Positions 7,286 to 14,677 of a stretch of 18,997 bases of DNA are shown piece by piece. Source of the DNA: Wandonia haliotis (lineage in GTDB: Bacteria; Bacteroidota; Bacteroidia; Flavobacteriales_D; Crocinitomicaceae). The stretch is from NCBI RefSeq assembly GCF_039523435.1, contig NZ_BAAAFH010000025.1, forward strand, positions 1-18,997, read 5' to 3'. The stretch's first letter is position 1; every line of letters starts with the position of its first letter. The translations under genes were made by a program, and so were the position numbers. The notes beneath the pieces were generated by a model. The model was not told where the DNA came from, ran no database searches, and worked only from the letters and a program-made list of their open reading frames with translations.

Positions 7286-7464
7286 GGTAGTGTCTCAAAC
7301 TATCACCTGCCGGTAAAAAGTGTATGTAACTTATTGAAAAATAATAAATAGAAGAATCAATTTGTATTGAAGCGAGTGGATATAGACATCCACTCGCTTC
7401 TTTTTTGTGTAAATAAGACCCTGTATGAACGAAAGTTCGTTGTAAGTGTCTCAAACTATCACCT
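7286..7464 (+). repeat. Tandem IS-end module, copy A2
   Basis: The outer 23-bp end (7286-7308) and inner end (7442-7464) are direct repeats with GTGT cores 156 bp apart. The whole block resembles 2607-2786, including tgaacgaaagttcgttgtaa before the inner end. The ATG of a transposase fragment follows 4 bp after the inner end. Confidence 0.65.
7369..7406 (+). terminator. Terminator-like hairpin with reversed loop, IS end A2
   Basis: It has the same 13-bp stem as 2690-2721 (arms 7369-7381 and 7388-7400) followed by six Ts. The loop is ATAGAC, the exact reverse complement of GTCTAT in the other copy. Confidence 0.7.
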
Positions 7465-7468
7465 AATC

Positions 7469-7534
7469 ATGAACTGTAATTATTGTCAAAAAAATTGTAT
7501 AAAAAAAGGAAAGCAAAAGACCTCTATAACGGTA
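7469..7534 (+). pseudogene. IS1-family InsA-like N-terminus, cut short by RHS DNA
   Basis: ATG 7469 reads MNCNYCQKNCIKKGKQK, the first zinc-ribbon knuckle (CxxC) of an IS1-type InsA. After about base 7518-7534 the sequence becomes RHS coding DNA in another frame (KDLYNGNIREMY). No second CxxC, helix-turn-helix or catalytic domain remains. Confidence 0.6.
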
Positions 7535-9099
7535 ATATACGTGAAATGTACACCGCTATCCTGAAAGAGGACGAAACACCACTGGGGACGTACAATTACC
7601 AGTATCAGTATGACCAATTGAATCGAATCAAAGCCATGAATAGTCAAGGGTTGTCACTTAGCGGTTCGACAATCATTCCAGTAGCAGGACTGTATGAAAC
7701 AAGCTACAGCTATGACCGAAATGGGAATATTACCAGTCTGCAACGTTGGGCGGATAACGGAACTACCAAAACGGCTATGGATGAGTTTACGTATGATTAC
7801 ATCGATGGAACAAACAAATTAGCGCTTGTGCATGATGCCGTAAATGCTGGAAATTTTGCAGATGATTTAGACGATCAGCCGGGACAATATGCCGGATTAG
7901 GATTTACCGCATACAATCTGGCGGATGAAACCACCCATAACTACCGTTACGATGCCATTGGGCAACTTGTGCAAGATAAAACGGAAGAAATTGAAAACAT
8001 CGAGTGGACAGTTACCGGAAAAGTAAAGAAAATTGAACGTTATGCGTTTAGTGAAAAACCGGATCTGGCATTTGAGTATGACCCTGTGGGGAGACGCATT
8101 ATGAAAGTTGTGTACCCAAAATCGGCACCGGGAGTTATAGATACGGATGAAATTACCAAAACGTACTACGTACATGATGCACAGGGTAATGTGATGAGTA
8201 TTTATACGTTAAAGACGGAAGATTCGGAAAAGAATTTGTATCTTAGTGAGAGGATGTTGTATGGATCAACCCGCTTAGGAATGGAACAAGTCAACCAAAN
8301 NNNNNNNNNAGAACCAACAAATATTAACATCAATATGGCTCAACAAAGAGTTGTTGGGGACAAGCGGTATGAGATGCAAAATCACTTAAATTCTGTCATG
8401 GTGACGGTAACGGATAGAAAACTCCCAGAGTATAATGCTACAGAAAACTTAGCGTATTATAAACCTGATGTGGTGGGTTATTCGGATTACAGTCCATTTG
8501 GTGTAACCTGGAGAGATGGTGGAGAGACAGGGAAGTATGGTTTCAACGGAATGGAAAAAGATGATGAAATCAAAGGTAAGGGAAATAGCTATGATTTTGG
8601 AGCGAGGATGTATGATTCGAGAGTTGGGAGATGGTTTTCAAGAGATCCTTTGGAAAAGAAGTATCCGCATGTAACACCATACATTTTTTCGTACAACTCC
8701 CCAATTCTTTTTAACGATCCTGACGGTAAGGAAGCTATCATTACAGTTGTATCTAATGAGACAGGCGGAGGAACGATTACAATTTCAGCTGATATAATTA
8801 TGGTAGGGAAAAGTGTTACACCAGAAAAAATAGTGAAAGCCCAAGAACTTTATAATACGATGCTTAAAAATGGTTCATACGTTGATGTGGAAGGGAATAC
8901 ATGGGAAATAGTTTTCGATATTACAGTTCAACCAACAGATTACAAACCTTCAACGGTTAAAGAGTTTGATGATTATGCAGCGAAACTTCCAACAGGTCAG
9001 AATGCGGTTTTAGTAGATGGACATAATACGTGGCCTCAAGCTAAATTTAGTGGGAATAAAGATTTGGAGAAAGATTCTGAAACTGGCATTACGCATTAA
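7483..9099 (+). CDS. RHS-core fragment, first part of a frameshifted zinc-peptidase toxin
   Basis: This is the longest RHS piece in the window. True RHS sequence starts at about 7520 (KDLYNGNIREMYTAI), so the apparent TTG start at 7483 lies in IS DNA; an ATG at 7546 is also in frame. It has a YD-type repeat (QYQYDQLNRIKAMNSQ), the shared block NYRYDAIGQLVQDKTEEIE, a 10-N gap at 8300-8309, NHLNSVMVTVTDRKLPEYN, YSDYSPFGVTWRDGG, RMYDSRVGRWFSRDPLEKKY and the core end FNDPDGKEA. The tip opens with a strand-helix-strand region (ISADIIMVGKSVTPEKIVKA, ITVQPTDYKPS) like that of the other zinc-peptidase tips. It stops early at 9097-9099; the HExxH lies in the next frame. Without a secretion domain it cannot act alone. 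Confidence 0.75.
   Translation: MSKKLYKKRKAKDLYNGNIREMYTAILKEDETPLGTYNYQYQYDQLNRIKAMNSQGLSLSGSTIIPVAGLYETSYSYDRNGNITSLQRWADNGTTKTAMDEFTYDYIDGTNKLALVHDAVNAGNFADDLDDQPGQYAGLGFTAYNLADETTHNYRYDAIGQLVQDKTEEIENIEWTVTGKVKKIERYAFSEKPDLAFEYDPVGRRIMKVVYPKSAPGVIDTDEITKTYYVHDAQGNVMSIYTLKTEDSEKNLYLSERMLYGSTRLGMEQVNQXXXXEPTNININMAQQRVVGDKRYEMQNHLNSVMVTVTDRKLPEYNATENLAYYKPDVVGYSDYSPFGVTWRDGGETGKYGFNGMEKDDEIKGKGNSYDFGARMYDSRVGRWFSRDPLEKKYPHVTPYIFSYNSPILFNDPDGKEAIITVVSNETGGGTITISADIIMVGKSVTPEKIVKAQELYNTMLKNGSYVDVEGNTWEIVFDITVQPTDYKPSTVKEFDDYAAKLPTGQNAVLVDGHNTWPQAKFSGNKDLEKDSETGITH
8300..8309. other. Assembly gap (10 N) inside RHS core
   Basis: It lies where sister copies read NQIVASTNSG or NEVVASTSSG. The flanks (MEQVNQ and EPTNININ) keep the same frame across it as drawn. 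Confidence 0.85.
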
Positions 9100-9448
9100 A
9101 GAAGCTTATGCTATAATAGGAAAGTCGGCTTTAGGCACGTTAACTGAAACAGGTGGTGGTGCGCACTTTCATGAGGTGTTGCACCTTTTGGGATTGTCAG
9201 ACAGATATGGAGCCAATGATAAACAAAATTCAAAACCACACACAAATTGGGGAGGAGATGTTATGGCAGAACCGTTAAGCAACACTGTTTCCCAAACGCA
9301 TTATGATAATTTTGGAAGAAAGTATGCCGATAATATTGGGGAATTTATTTTAAAATATGCTGTTGATATTGAAGTATCTTCTGGAAAGCTTATTGGGGAA
9401 AGTAAAGATGGGTTAACAGAAGATGAAAAAAAACAAGTTTCTAAATAA
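9093..9448 (+). pseudogene. Second half of the frameshifted metzincin-like tip
   Basis: After a +1 shift near 9090-9100 the tip continues as IKEAYAIIGKSALGTLTETG and then HEVLHLLGLSDRYG (His codon at 9170). This is HExxHxxGxxD, the metzincin zinc site with Asp as third ligand, as in snapalysin-type enzymes. GGDVMAEPL (Met codon 9263) could provide the Met-turn. The C-terminal helix is rich in Lys and Glu (DGLTEDEKKQVSK). An ATG at 9017 exists in this frame but lies inside the upstream part in the wrong frame. If the shift is real the toxin is dead; if it is an assembly or read error, one intact protein spans 7535-9448. Confidence 0.65.
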
Positions 9449-9513
9449 TAAGATGTGTCATCTTTGAAAAAGAGTTGATTTAATCGAAAGTTAAAGAAGT
9501 TAAATACTGAAAT

Positions 9514-10104
9514 ATGAAAGCTATACGATTTTTGATAATTATAATCTTTGTGTTAGGAGTAAATATAAGTTCTTCTTATTCACAAAATACAATTGAAGAG
9601 CAGGAGGTCAATGACTCAATTTCGTGGTCAGGTAGTCTCTTGTTCTCGGGAGGTCAATTCTATTTTTATCCGAATATTCATACTTCTCAAATACACAGGA
9701 TTCTATCAAATAATTCTTCATTATTGAGTTTTAAATTGACGTTTATTTGTAACCAGTTTTTACTTAAAAGTGATGTGAATTTTTATTTTTCTACAAACGA
9801 AATTCGTAAGAACTATCTTGACTCAAACTCAGTGCGACATAGAGTTCATTTTGCTGATGTTGAAATAAAATTTAAAACAGATTATTTGTTTTTAGAAGAT
9901 AAAGTTATGAAACAGGCAGCTATCATAAATAATAAATTGGTGTATATAGAATTCGTTGGAAGTATTTATGGTACCATAATTGATATTGTTGGCGAAAAAA
10001 ACAAATCCGGTAATTCCCTATTTATAGAGGATGCAAAGTCTTTTGCTCCTGGTGTATTACGTTTTGATTGTGGTGAGGACTCTCAGGATAAAGGTGATAA
10101 TTGA
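9514..10104 (+). CDS. Exported immunity-like protein, partner of the 7483-9448 cassette
   Basis: The 196-residue protein has a strong Sec signal (MKAIRFLIIIIFVLGVNISS, cleavage near SYSQ-NT). The mature part is beta-rich (WSGSLLFSGGQFYFYPNIHT, FKLTFICNQFLLKSDVNFYF) and ends with acidic residues. No family is recognised. It lies 65 bp after the toxin stop, a wider gap than in the other pairs. Direct downstream joining to RHS DNA at about 10114 (aatatgccggattagg) occurs without an IS end. An immunity role against the zinc-peptidase tip is inferred from order and export. Confidence 0.65.
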   Translation: MKAIRFLIIIIFVLGVNISSSYSQNTIEEQEVNDSISWSGSLLFSGGQFYFYPNIHTSQIHRILSNNSSLLSFKLTFICNQFLLKSDVNFYFSTNEIRKNYLDSNSVRHRVHFADVEIKFKTDYLFLEDKVMKQAAIINNKLVYIEFVGSIYGTIIDIVGEKNKSGNSLFIEDAKSFAPGVLRFDCGEDSQDKGDN

Positions 10105-10196
10105 TAATGAAATAATATGCCGGATTAGGATTTACCGCATACAATCTGGCGGATGAAACCACCCATAACTACCGTTATGATGCCATTGGGCAACTT

Positions 10197-11840
10197 GTGC
10201 AAGATAAAACGGAAGAAATTGAGAACATCGCGTGGACAGTTACCGGAAAAGTAAAGAAAATCCAGCGCTATGCGTTTAGTGAAAAACCGGATCTGGAATT
10301 TGAGTATGATCCTATGGGACAACGCATTACCAAGATTGTGTATCCAAAGTCTGCACCGGGGGTTATAGATGTGGATGGAGTTACGAAAACGTATTATGTG
10401 TATGATTCACAAGGGAATGTGATGACAGTTTATACCTTAAAAACAGAAGAAGCAGAAAAGAATTTGTATCTTAGTGAGAGGATGTTGTATGGATCAACCC
10501 GCTTAGGAATGGAACAAGTCAACCAAATAGTAGCCTCTACCAACTCAGGTAATATCGATATCAATACGAAACAGCAACGAGTGGTTGGGGATAAAATATT
10601 TGAAATGAGTAATTATCTCGGAAATATCCTTGCAACTGTTACAGATAGAAAGTTACCTGAGTTTGATTTGGGAGAAGGGTTGGCGTATTATAAGCCGGAT
10701 GTGATTAGCTTTAGTGACTTTTTCCCTGGGCATGGATTATTAACAGGTCGAAACGGGAATAGTAATGTATACCGTTATGGAGGAGCAAATGGGCAGGAGA
10801 AAGTGGATGAAGTGAGTGGAGTAGGAAATCATTATACAGCTGATTACTGGGAATATGATTCAAGGGTGCTGAGAAGATGGAATAACGATCCGGTTACTAA
10901 ACCATGGATGTCTCCGTACCATGTATTTGAAGGTAACCCGGTTTTCTTTGCAGACCCTTCAGGTGCAAATGGTGAGATCACTATTCAGGATAGGGACGAT
11001 GGTCAAGGAGAGGAGATGGTATTATCAAATACAGTGATTTTATATAAAGGATCAGGTTTAACAGATGAACAATTTGATAACTACGTGAGTAATTATGCAA
11101 GAGTAATATCTCAAATATCTAACGGACAAAGATTTATGGAGGTGGATGGACCGGATGGGGTTAAAAATTTAACAGTTCGTGCAGATGTACAAGTTTTGGT
11201 GGCAAAAGATGAGCAGGAAGCGTTGAGAATGGCAGCGGAAGTTGGGGAAACGGCAAATATCTTTAAAGTATTCAATGGGATGAATGGGGGATCTTCTTAT
11301 GTTGCATCAAGTGGGGAAGGTGCAGGTTGGCAAGGAGAACTTGTATATCAAAGATTACAAGACAACGCATCGCATGAGTGGCTTCATTTATTTGGTTTAG
11401 AGGATCGTTACCTTTTAGGTATTACTAAAAAGGATCCTTTTTCACCAACTGATCTTAATAATACTGAAACTAGACACCAATATGCGATGCAAGTTAAGAA
11501 TGATCCAAATTATCACTCTGAAAAGAATCCTAATATTATGGTAAATGGATCTTTTACAAATCTGTCAAAAGGGCAGGTTCGTTATCTATACAGTCAGATA
11601 GGAGTAAAAAAACCTTCAGAAAGCGGTTGGGAATTTGGTAAGGGAAGAGGAACTCAAACAGTTTTAATAATATCTAAACCAAGTGAGATAAATATTAAAA
11701 GTGTATTGTCTTATGTGACCTTGTCGAGATGCATTATTTACCATCCAAAATTAGGAAGATCTCATAATGGTGGGAAAAGAGCATATAATAATTTGTCTAC
11801 AGAAACTAAAAGAGATCTTAATGCTGTCTTTCAAAAATGA
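10197..11840 (+). CDS. RHS-core fragment with metzincin-like zinc-peptidase toxin tip
   Basis: RHS sequence starts at about 10114 (YAGLGFTAYNLADETTHNY) directly behind the previous immunity gene; GTG 10197 is the first usable start. This copy has no gap. The core includes EKNLYLSERMLYGSTRLG, VGDKIFEMSNYLGN, GLAYYKPDVISFSDFFPG, EYDSRVLRRWNNDPV and NPVFFADPSGANGE. The tip has a strand-helix-strand lead (VLSNTVILYKGSGLTDEQ, VRADVQVLVAKDEQ), then HEWLHLFGLEDRY at residues 393-405. This is HExxHxxGxxD with Asp 403 as likely third zinc ligand. NPNIMVNGS with Met 448 is a likely Met-turn. A basic C-terminal extension of about 80 residues (CIIYHPKLGRSHNGGKRAYN) follows. It is probably a protease toxin; targets are unknown. 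The partner begins 13 bp after the stop. Confidence 0.8.
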   Translation: MQDKTEEIENIAWTVTGKVKKIQRYAFSEKPDLEFEYDPMGQRITKIVYPKSAPGVIDVDGVTKTYYVYDSQGNVMTVYTLKTEEAEKNLYLSERMLYGSTRLGMEQVNQIVASTNSGNIDINTKQQRVVGDKIFEMSNYLGNILATVTDRKLPEFDLGEGLAYYKPDVISFSDFFPGHGLLTGRNGNSNVYRYGGANGQEKVDEVSGVGNHYTADYWEYDSRVLRRWNNDPVTKPWMSPYHVFEGNPVFFADPSGANGEITIQDRDDGQGEEMVLSNTVILYKGSGLTDEQFDNYVSNYARVISQISNGQRFMEVDGPDGVKNLTVRADVQVLVAKDEQEALRMAAEVGETANIFKVFNGMNGGSSYVASSGEGAGWQGELVYQRLQDNASHEWLHLFGLEDRYLLGITKKDPFSPTDLNNTETRHQYAMQVKNDPNYHSEKNPNIMVNGSFTNLSKGQVRYLYSQIGVKKPSESGWEFGKGRGTQTVLIISKPSEINIKSVLSYVTLSRCIIYHPKLGRSHNGGKRAYNNLSTETKRDLNAVFQK

Positions 11841-11853
11841 TTTTAGTAATAAT

Positions 11854-12555
11854 ATGAAAAAAATAGGGTTAATTTTTTTAGTAGTTTGTTTTAAAACATA
11901 CTTTTCTTTTGCACAGGTTTCTGTAAAAGAATTAGGAAAGAATAATCTAACAATTCAGGTCTTTCCCCACGATATAGAATATGATTCAGTATATCAGTTT
12001 AATAGTTATAATAGAATTTCCTTGTCTTTTGGTAGTTATGGTGAAATTGAGAAACCAAAAGAATATTTCAAAAAAACCAAACATTTTGTCGAAAGGGTGA
12101 TAAAACAATTTTCTTTTCAAAGTATTGACACTTTAGAAGTTTTTTTTGAATACATAGATAAGGTACCTAGTGAAGTATTTCAATGGAAGAAAATCCGAAA
12201 TCTAAAAGTATGGACACCAAGTATTTTTCCCTCTCTAAAGTTTGAGTATAAAGGTAATGAATGTTCATTAGGGAAAATTGATAAATTATTTCTTCTTGGC
12301 AAGATAGATGTAAGTTTCAGTCTTTTAACTTCCCTTGAAGTTTCAGAATTGGTTTTAAGTGATATTGAGCATTTACATTTCAGGGGAGAAAATCAATCTG
12401 TAGAAAAAGTTCAACTGGTTGCAAATGCTTCTGATTGGAAGTTAATAAAAAGAGTTGTAGGTTATTTTCCTAAAGCACGTATTGATATTATAAACCCGGT
12501 AATGTATCGTTTTGTAGATATTTACAATATTGAACCTTTAGATTGGGGGTGGTAA
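11854..12555 (+). CDS. Exported immunity-like protein with leucine-rich-repeat-like spacing
   Basis: ATG 11854 gives a 233-residue protein with a clean signal peptide (MKKIGLIFLVVCFKTYFSFA, cleavage A-QV). The frame is open upstream to 11767, but that part overlaps the toxin end and has no signal, so the later ATG is preferred. The middle has repeating strands with regularly spaced hydrophobics (SIDTLEVFFEYIDKVPSEVF, WKKIRNLKVWTPSIFPSLKF, LLTSLEVSELVLSDIEHLHF) that suggest a leucine-rich-repeat-like solenoid. This is a pattern judgement, not a family match. The end is IEPLDWGW. The stop TAA at 12553-12555 is joined directly to an RHS core fragment, with no IS end. Immunity role inferred. Confidence 0.65.
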   Translation: MKKIGLIFLVVCFKTYFSFAQVSVKELGKNNLTIQVFPHDIEYDSVYQFNSYNRISLSFGSYGEIEKPKEYFKKTKHFVERVIKQFSFQSIDTLEVFFEYIDKVPSEVFQWKKIRNLKVWTPSIFPSLKFEYKGNECSLGKIDKLFLLGKIDVSFSLLTSLEVSELVLSDIEHLHFRGENQSVEKVQLVANASDWKLIKRVVGYFPKARIDIINPVMYRFVDIYNIEPLDWGW

Positions 12556-12687
12556 CCTATTATATTAGGGATGCACAAGGGAATGTAATGACGGTATATA
12601 CACTTAAAGCAGAAGATGGTGAGACCAATCTGTACCTAACAGAACGGAATTTGTATGGATCTTCTCGTTTGGGAGTGGAGCAGGTAA
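12555..12687 (+). pseudogene. RHS-core segment before an assembly gap
   Basis: This reads TYYIRDAQGNVMTVYTLKAE and LYLTERNLYGSSRLGVEQV, matching 5730-5860 and 14817-14942. It begins immediately at the stop codon of the preceding immunity gene. It belongs with the next gene: with the 8 bases present in sister copies (acgaagta) in place of the 10 Ns, this frame joins the one used at 12752. Confidence 0.7.
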
Positions 12688-12697
12688 NNNNNNNNNN
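12688..12697. other. Assembly gap (10 N), inferred true length 8
   Basis: Flanks caggtaa and gtagcttctac are separated by 8 bases in the sister copy sequence pattern, which would restore an unbroken RHS frame. Confidence 0.8.
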
Positions 12698-12751
12698 GTA
12701 GCTTCTACAAGTTCAGGTAGTATAACCATTAATACGGATCAACAGCGGGTT

Positions 12752-13885
12752 GTGGGAGATAAGCGGTATGAGTTGAGTAATCACTTGGGGAATGTGCTGG
12801 CTACCATTTCAGATCGTAAGTTGCCGGAGTTTGATTTGGGAGAAGGGTTGGCGTATTATAAGCCGGATGTGGTTTCTTACTCGGATTATATGCCGTTTGG
12901 GATGCAGATGGCAGAAAGGAATGGGAGTGCTGGAGACTACAGATATGGCTTTAATGGGAAAGAAATGGATAATGAAGTTTTAGGTAATGGAAATCAGTAC
13001 GATTATGGGTTTAGGATTTATAATCCACGAATCGCTAAGTTTTTAAGTGTTGACCCGTTAACTGCTTCATATCCTTGGTATACCCCCTATCAATTTGCTG
13101 GAAATATGCCGATACAAGCAATTGATTTAGATGGTTTAGAGGAATATCTTGTTAATCGAACTTATATTTCTGATGGTAATCATGGTTACTATGTTCAAAT
13201 TAGGGTAGTTTATGTCTTGCCAAAAAATCAAAGAAAAGGAACAGAACCTGGTTCTTACGATTTAACTAATAATATTGGTGAAATAAGTACTACCGTTCAA
13301 AATAAGAAAATACAAAGCGGCTCAGTAGAGTCTATAATTGTTAATAAAAAGATAGAAGGAAAATATCTAAAAGAAGGAACTTCTAATGTTGGATATACTT
13401 TAAAAAGTAGTGTTGAGGCAAACGATGGTGAATATATGACTTCTACGTTCACTGATGATATTTGGAGTGCGCTTTCTAATAAAGAAGAGGAGAATGAAGT
13501 GTTCTATCAAAAAATACCTATACCTCATATTATTCCAAGTATCATAACTTATGAGCCTAGCGATAAAGGTGACCATTTTAGTACAAATCGTGGGGGAGGT
13601 TCTAAAGAAGAAAGTGCAATTATATCAGCTACAAACAATTTGTTGGAAATAGATGATTTAAACTTAAATATTAAAGTTTCCTTTAAAGAGGGGATGACTA
13701 TAGATGATGCTCAAAAGCAAGCGAATGAAATTAAACAGAAAATAATAACGCTTGCAAAATCAAAAACAGATGATAAAAGCGTAATTGAAAATTTGGAAAA
13801 AAGAATAGGAATTACAGAATCCAATCCAAATCCACAATCTCGAGCAAGAGTTTCGATTACCTATGAATTACCAAAGGAAAAATAA
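12752..13885 (+). CDS. RHS-core fragment with an unrecognised toxin tip
   Basis: GTG 12752 is the first start after the gap, but RHS reading begins further up. The core has GDKRYELSNHLGNVLATISD, GLAYYKPDVVSYSDYMPFG, RIYNPRIAKFLSVDPLTASY and the end MPIQAIDLDGLEE. The tip of about 250 residues (from about residue 130) has a beta-rich first half (YYVQIRVVYVLPKNQRKG, IGEISTTVQNKKIQSGSVES). The second half has a helix (DDAQKQANEIKQKIITLAKS) and ends RARVSITYELPKEK. There is no HExxH, HNH or other catalytic signature that I can see. The DAQ-x-x-A helix plus final RARVSITYEL strand has some likeness to OmpA-like domains, but this is weak. The partner overlaps its stop by one base (TAATG). Confidence 0.75.
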   Translation: MGDKRYELSNHLGNVLATISDRKLPEFDLGEGLAYYKPDVVSYSDYMPFGMQMAERNGSAGDYRYGFNGKEMDNEVLGNGNQYDYGFRIYNPRIAKFLSVDPLTASYPWYTPYQFAGNMPIQAIDLDGLEEYLVNRTYISDGNHGYYVQIRVVYVLPKNQRKGTEPGSYDLTNNIGEISTTVQNKKIQSGSVESIIVNKKIEGKYLKEGTSNVGYTLKSSVEANDGEYMTSTFTDDIWSALSNKEEENEVFYQKIPIPHIIPSIITYEPSDKGDHFSTNRGGGSKEESAIISATNNLLEIDDLNLNIKVSFKEGMTIDDAQKQANEIKQKIITLAKSKTDDKSVIENLEKRIGITESNPNPQSRARVSITYELPKEK

Positions 13886-14553
13886 TGATTAATAAAAATT
13901 ACTTGAGTATATTATTGCTGCTTTTTGTTGTTTTTGAGTGTCATTCTCAAAATTTATTTCCTTTAATAAAAGTGAGAAAAATGGACTCAATGACTCATAA
14001 TGATAGTTACAGAGGTGATATAATGCCTCGGAACAACTCAGAGTCAGATAAATATAAGCGTGCATTTTTTATCTCTGTGGATAGTCCATATTTTGGGCAT
14101 TTAGATAGTGTAGTGTTTCGATGTTGTGTGGATTTTCAGAATGATACTATAAGTGACGATAGTAATAAATATTATTCCCAGTCTTTATATTCTTTTAACA
14201 GGGGTGTAGATACTCTTGTTATTGGGAGTAATCTATATGTAGAAGTCAACCCCTTTCCAAACGTTTTTGCATACTACGTCATTGAAGTGATTGATAACGA
14301 TACAATCCAAAAAGTATTAGGAGAACCTCATTACTCTTTTCATTCAAACTTTCTTATAGAATCATCTTGTATGTATAATAATGAATATGGAAGTGTAAAA
14401 TACTATTGGGACAATAAGGGTAGAATAGAAAAAAAGGGAGCGTTTTGGTTAAATGAAAAAAATGGCATTTGGACTTATTATAATAAAAGAGGAAGAATCA
14501 TAAAAGAAGATAAATATGATAAAGGAGTTTTAATAAGTTCAGAAAAGCGGTAG
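13885..14553 (+). CDS. Exported immunity-like protein with YwqK/MORN-type C-terminus
   Basis: The 222-residue protein starts at the TAATG overlap with the toxin. It has a signal peptide (MINKNYLSILLLLFVVFECH, then SQN). Residues about 175-222 show two repeats of the YwqK/MORN_2 style: GSVKYYWDNKGRIEKKGAFW and NGIWTYYNKRGRIIKEDKYD, then KGVLI. YwqK is annotated as an antitoxin-like protein in toxin-antitoxin contexts, which agrees with an immunity role here; the assignment is from pattern memory. The middle has several Cys (FRCCVDF, SSCMYNN). The stop TAG (14551-14553) lies inside the 23-bp IS end, so the last residues (SSEKR) may have been defined by it. Confidence 0.7.
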   Translation: MINKNYLSILLLLFVVFECHSQNLFPLIKVRKMDSMTHNDSYRGDIMPRNNSESDKYKRAFFISVDSPYFGHLDSVVFRCCVDFQNDTISDDSNKYYSQSLYSFNRGVDTLVIGSNLYVEVNPFPNVFAYYVIEVIDNDTIQKVLGEPHYSFHSNFLIESSCMYNNEYGSVKYYWDNKGRIEKKGAFWLNEKNGIWTYYNKRGRIIKEDKYDKGVLISSEKR

Positions 14554-14571
14554 TGTCTCAAACTATCACCT
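14549..14571 (+). repeat. Solitary 23-bp IS end at a cassette border
   Basis: Identical to 5459-5481 and, like it, joined directly to RHS DNA (atcgacaaatgaaacc versus agcgacaaatgaaacc). It supplies the stop codon of the preceding gene. Confidence 0.7.
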
Positions 14572-14677
14572 ATCGACAAATGAAACCACCTATAACTACC
14601 GTTACGATGCCATCGGACAGCTTGTCCAGGACAAGACGGAAGAAATCGAGAACATCGAGTGGACAGTAACAGGTAAA

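Noticed and set aside
7897..8175. Minus-strand open frame, with a near-identical one at 10125-10322
   Set aside because: Both are mirror readings of the same repeated RHS core; the similarity comes from the + strand gene.
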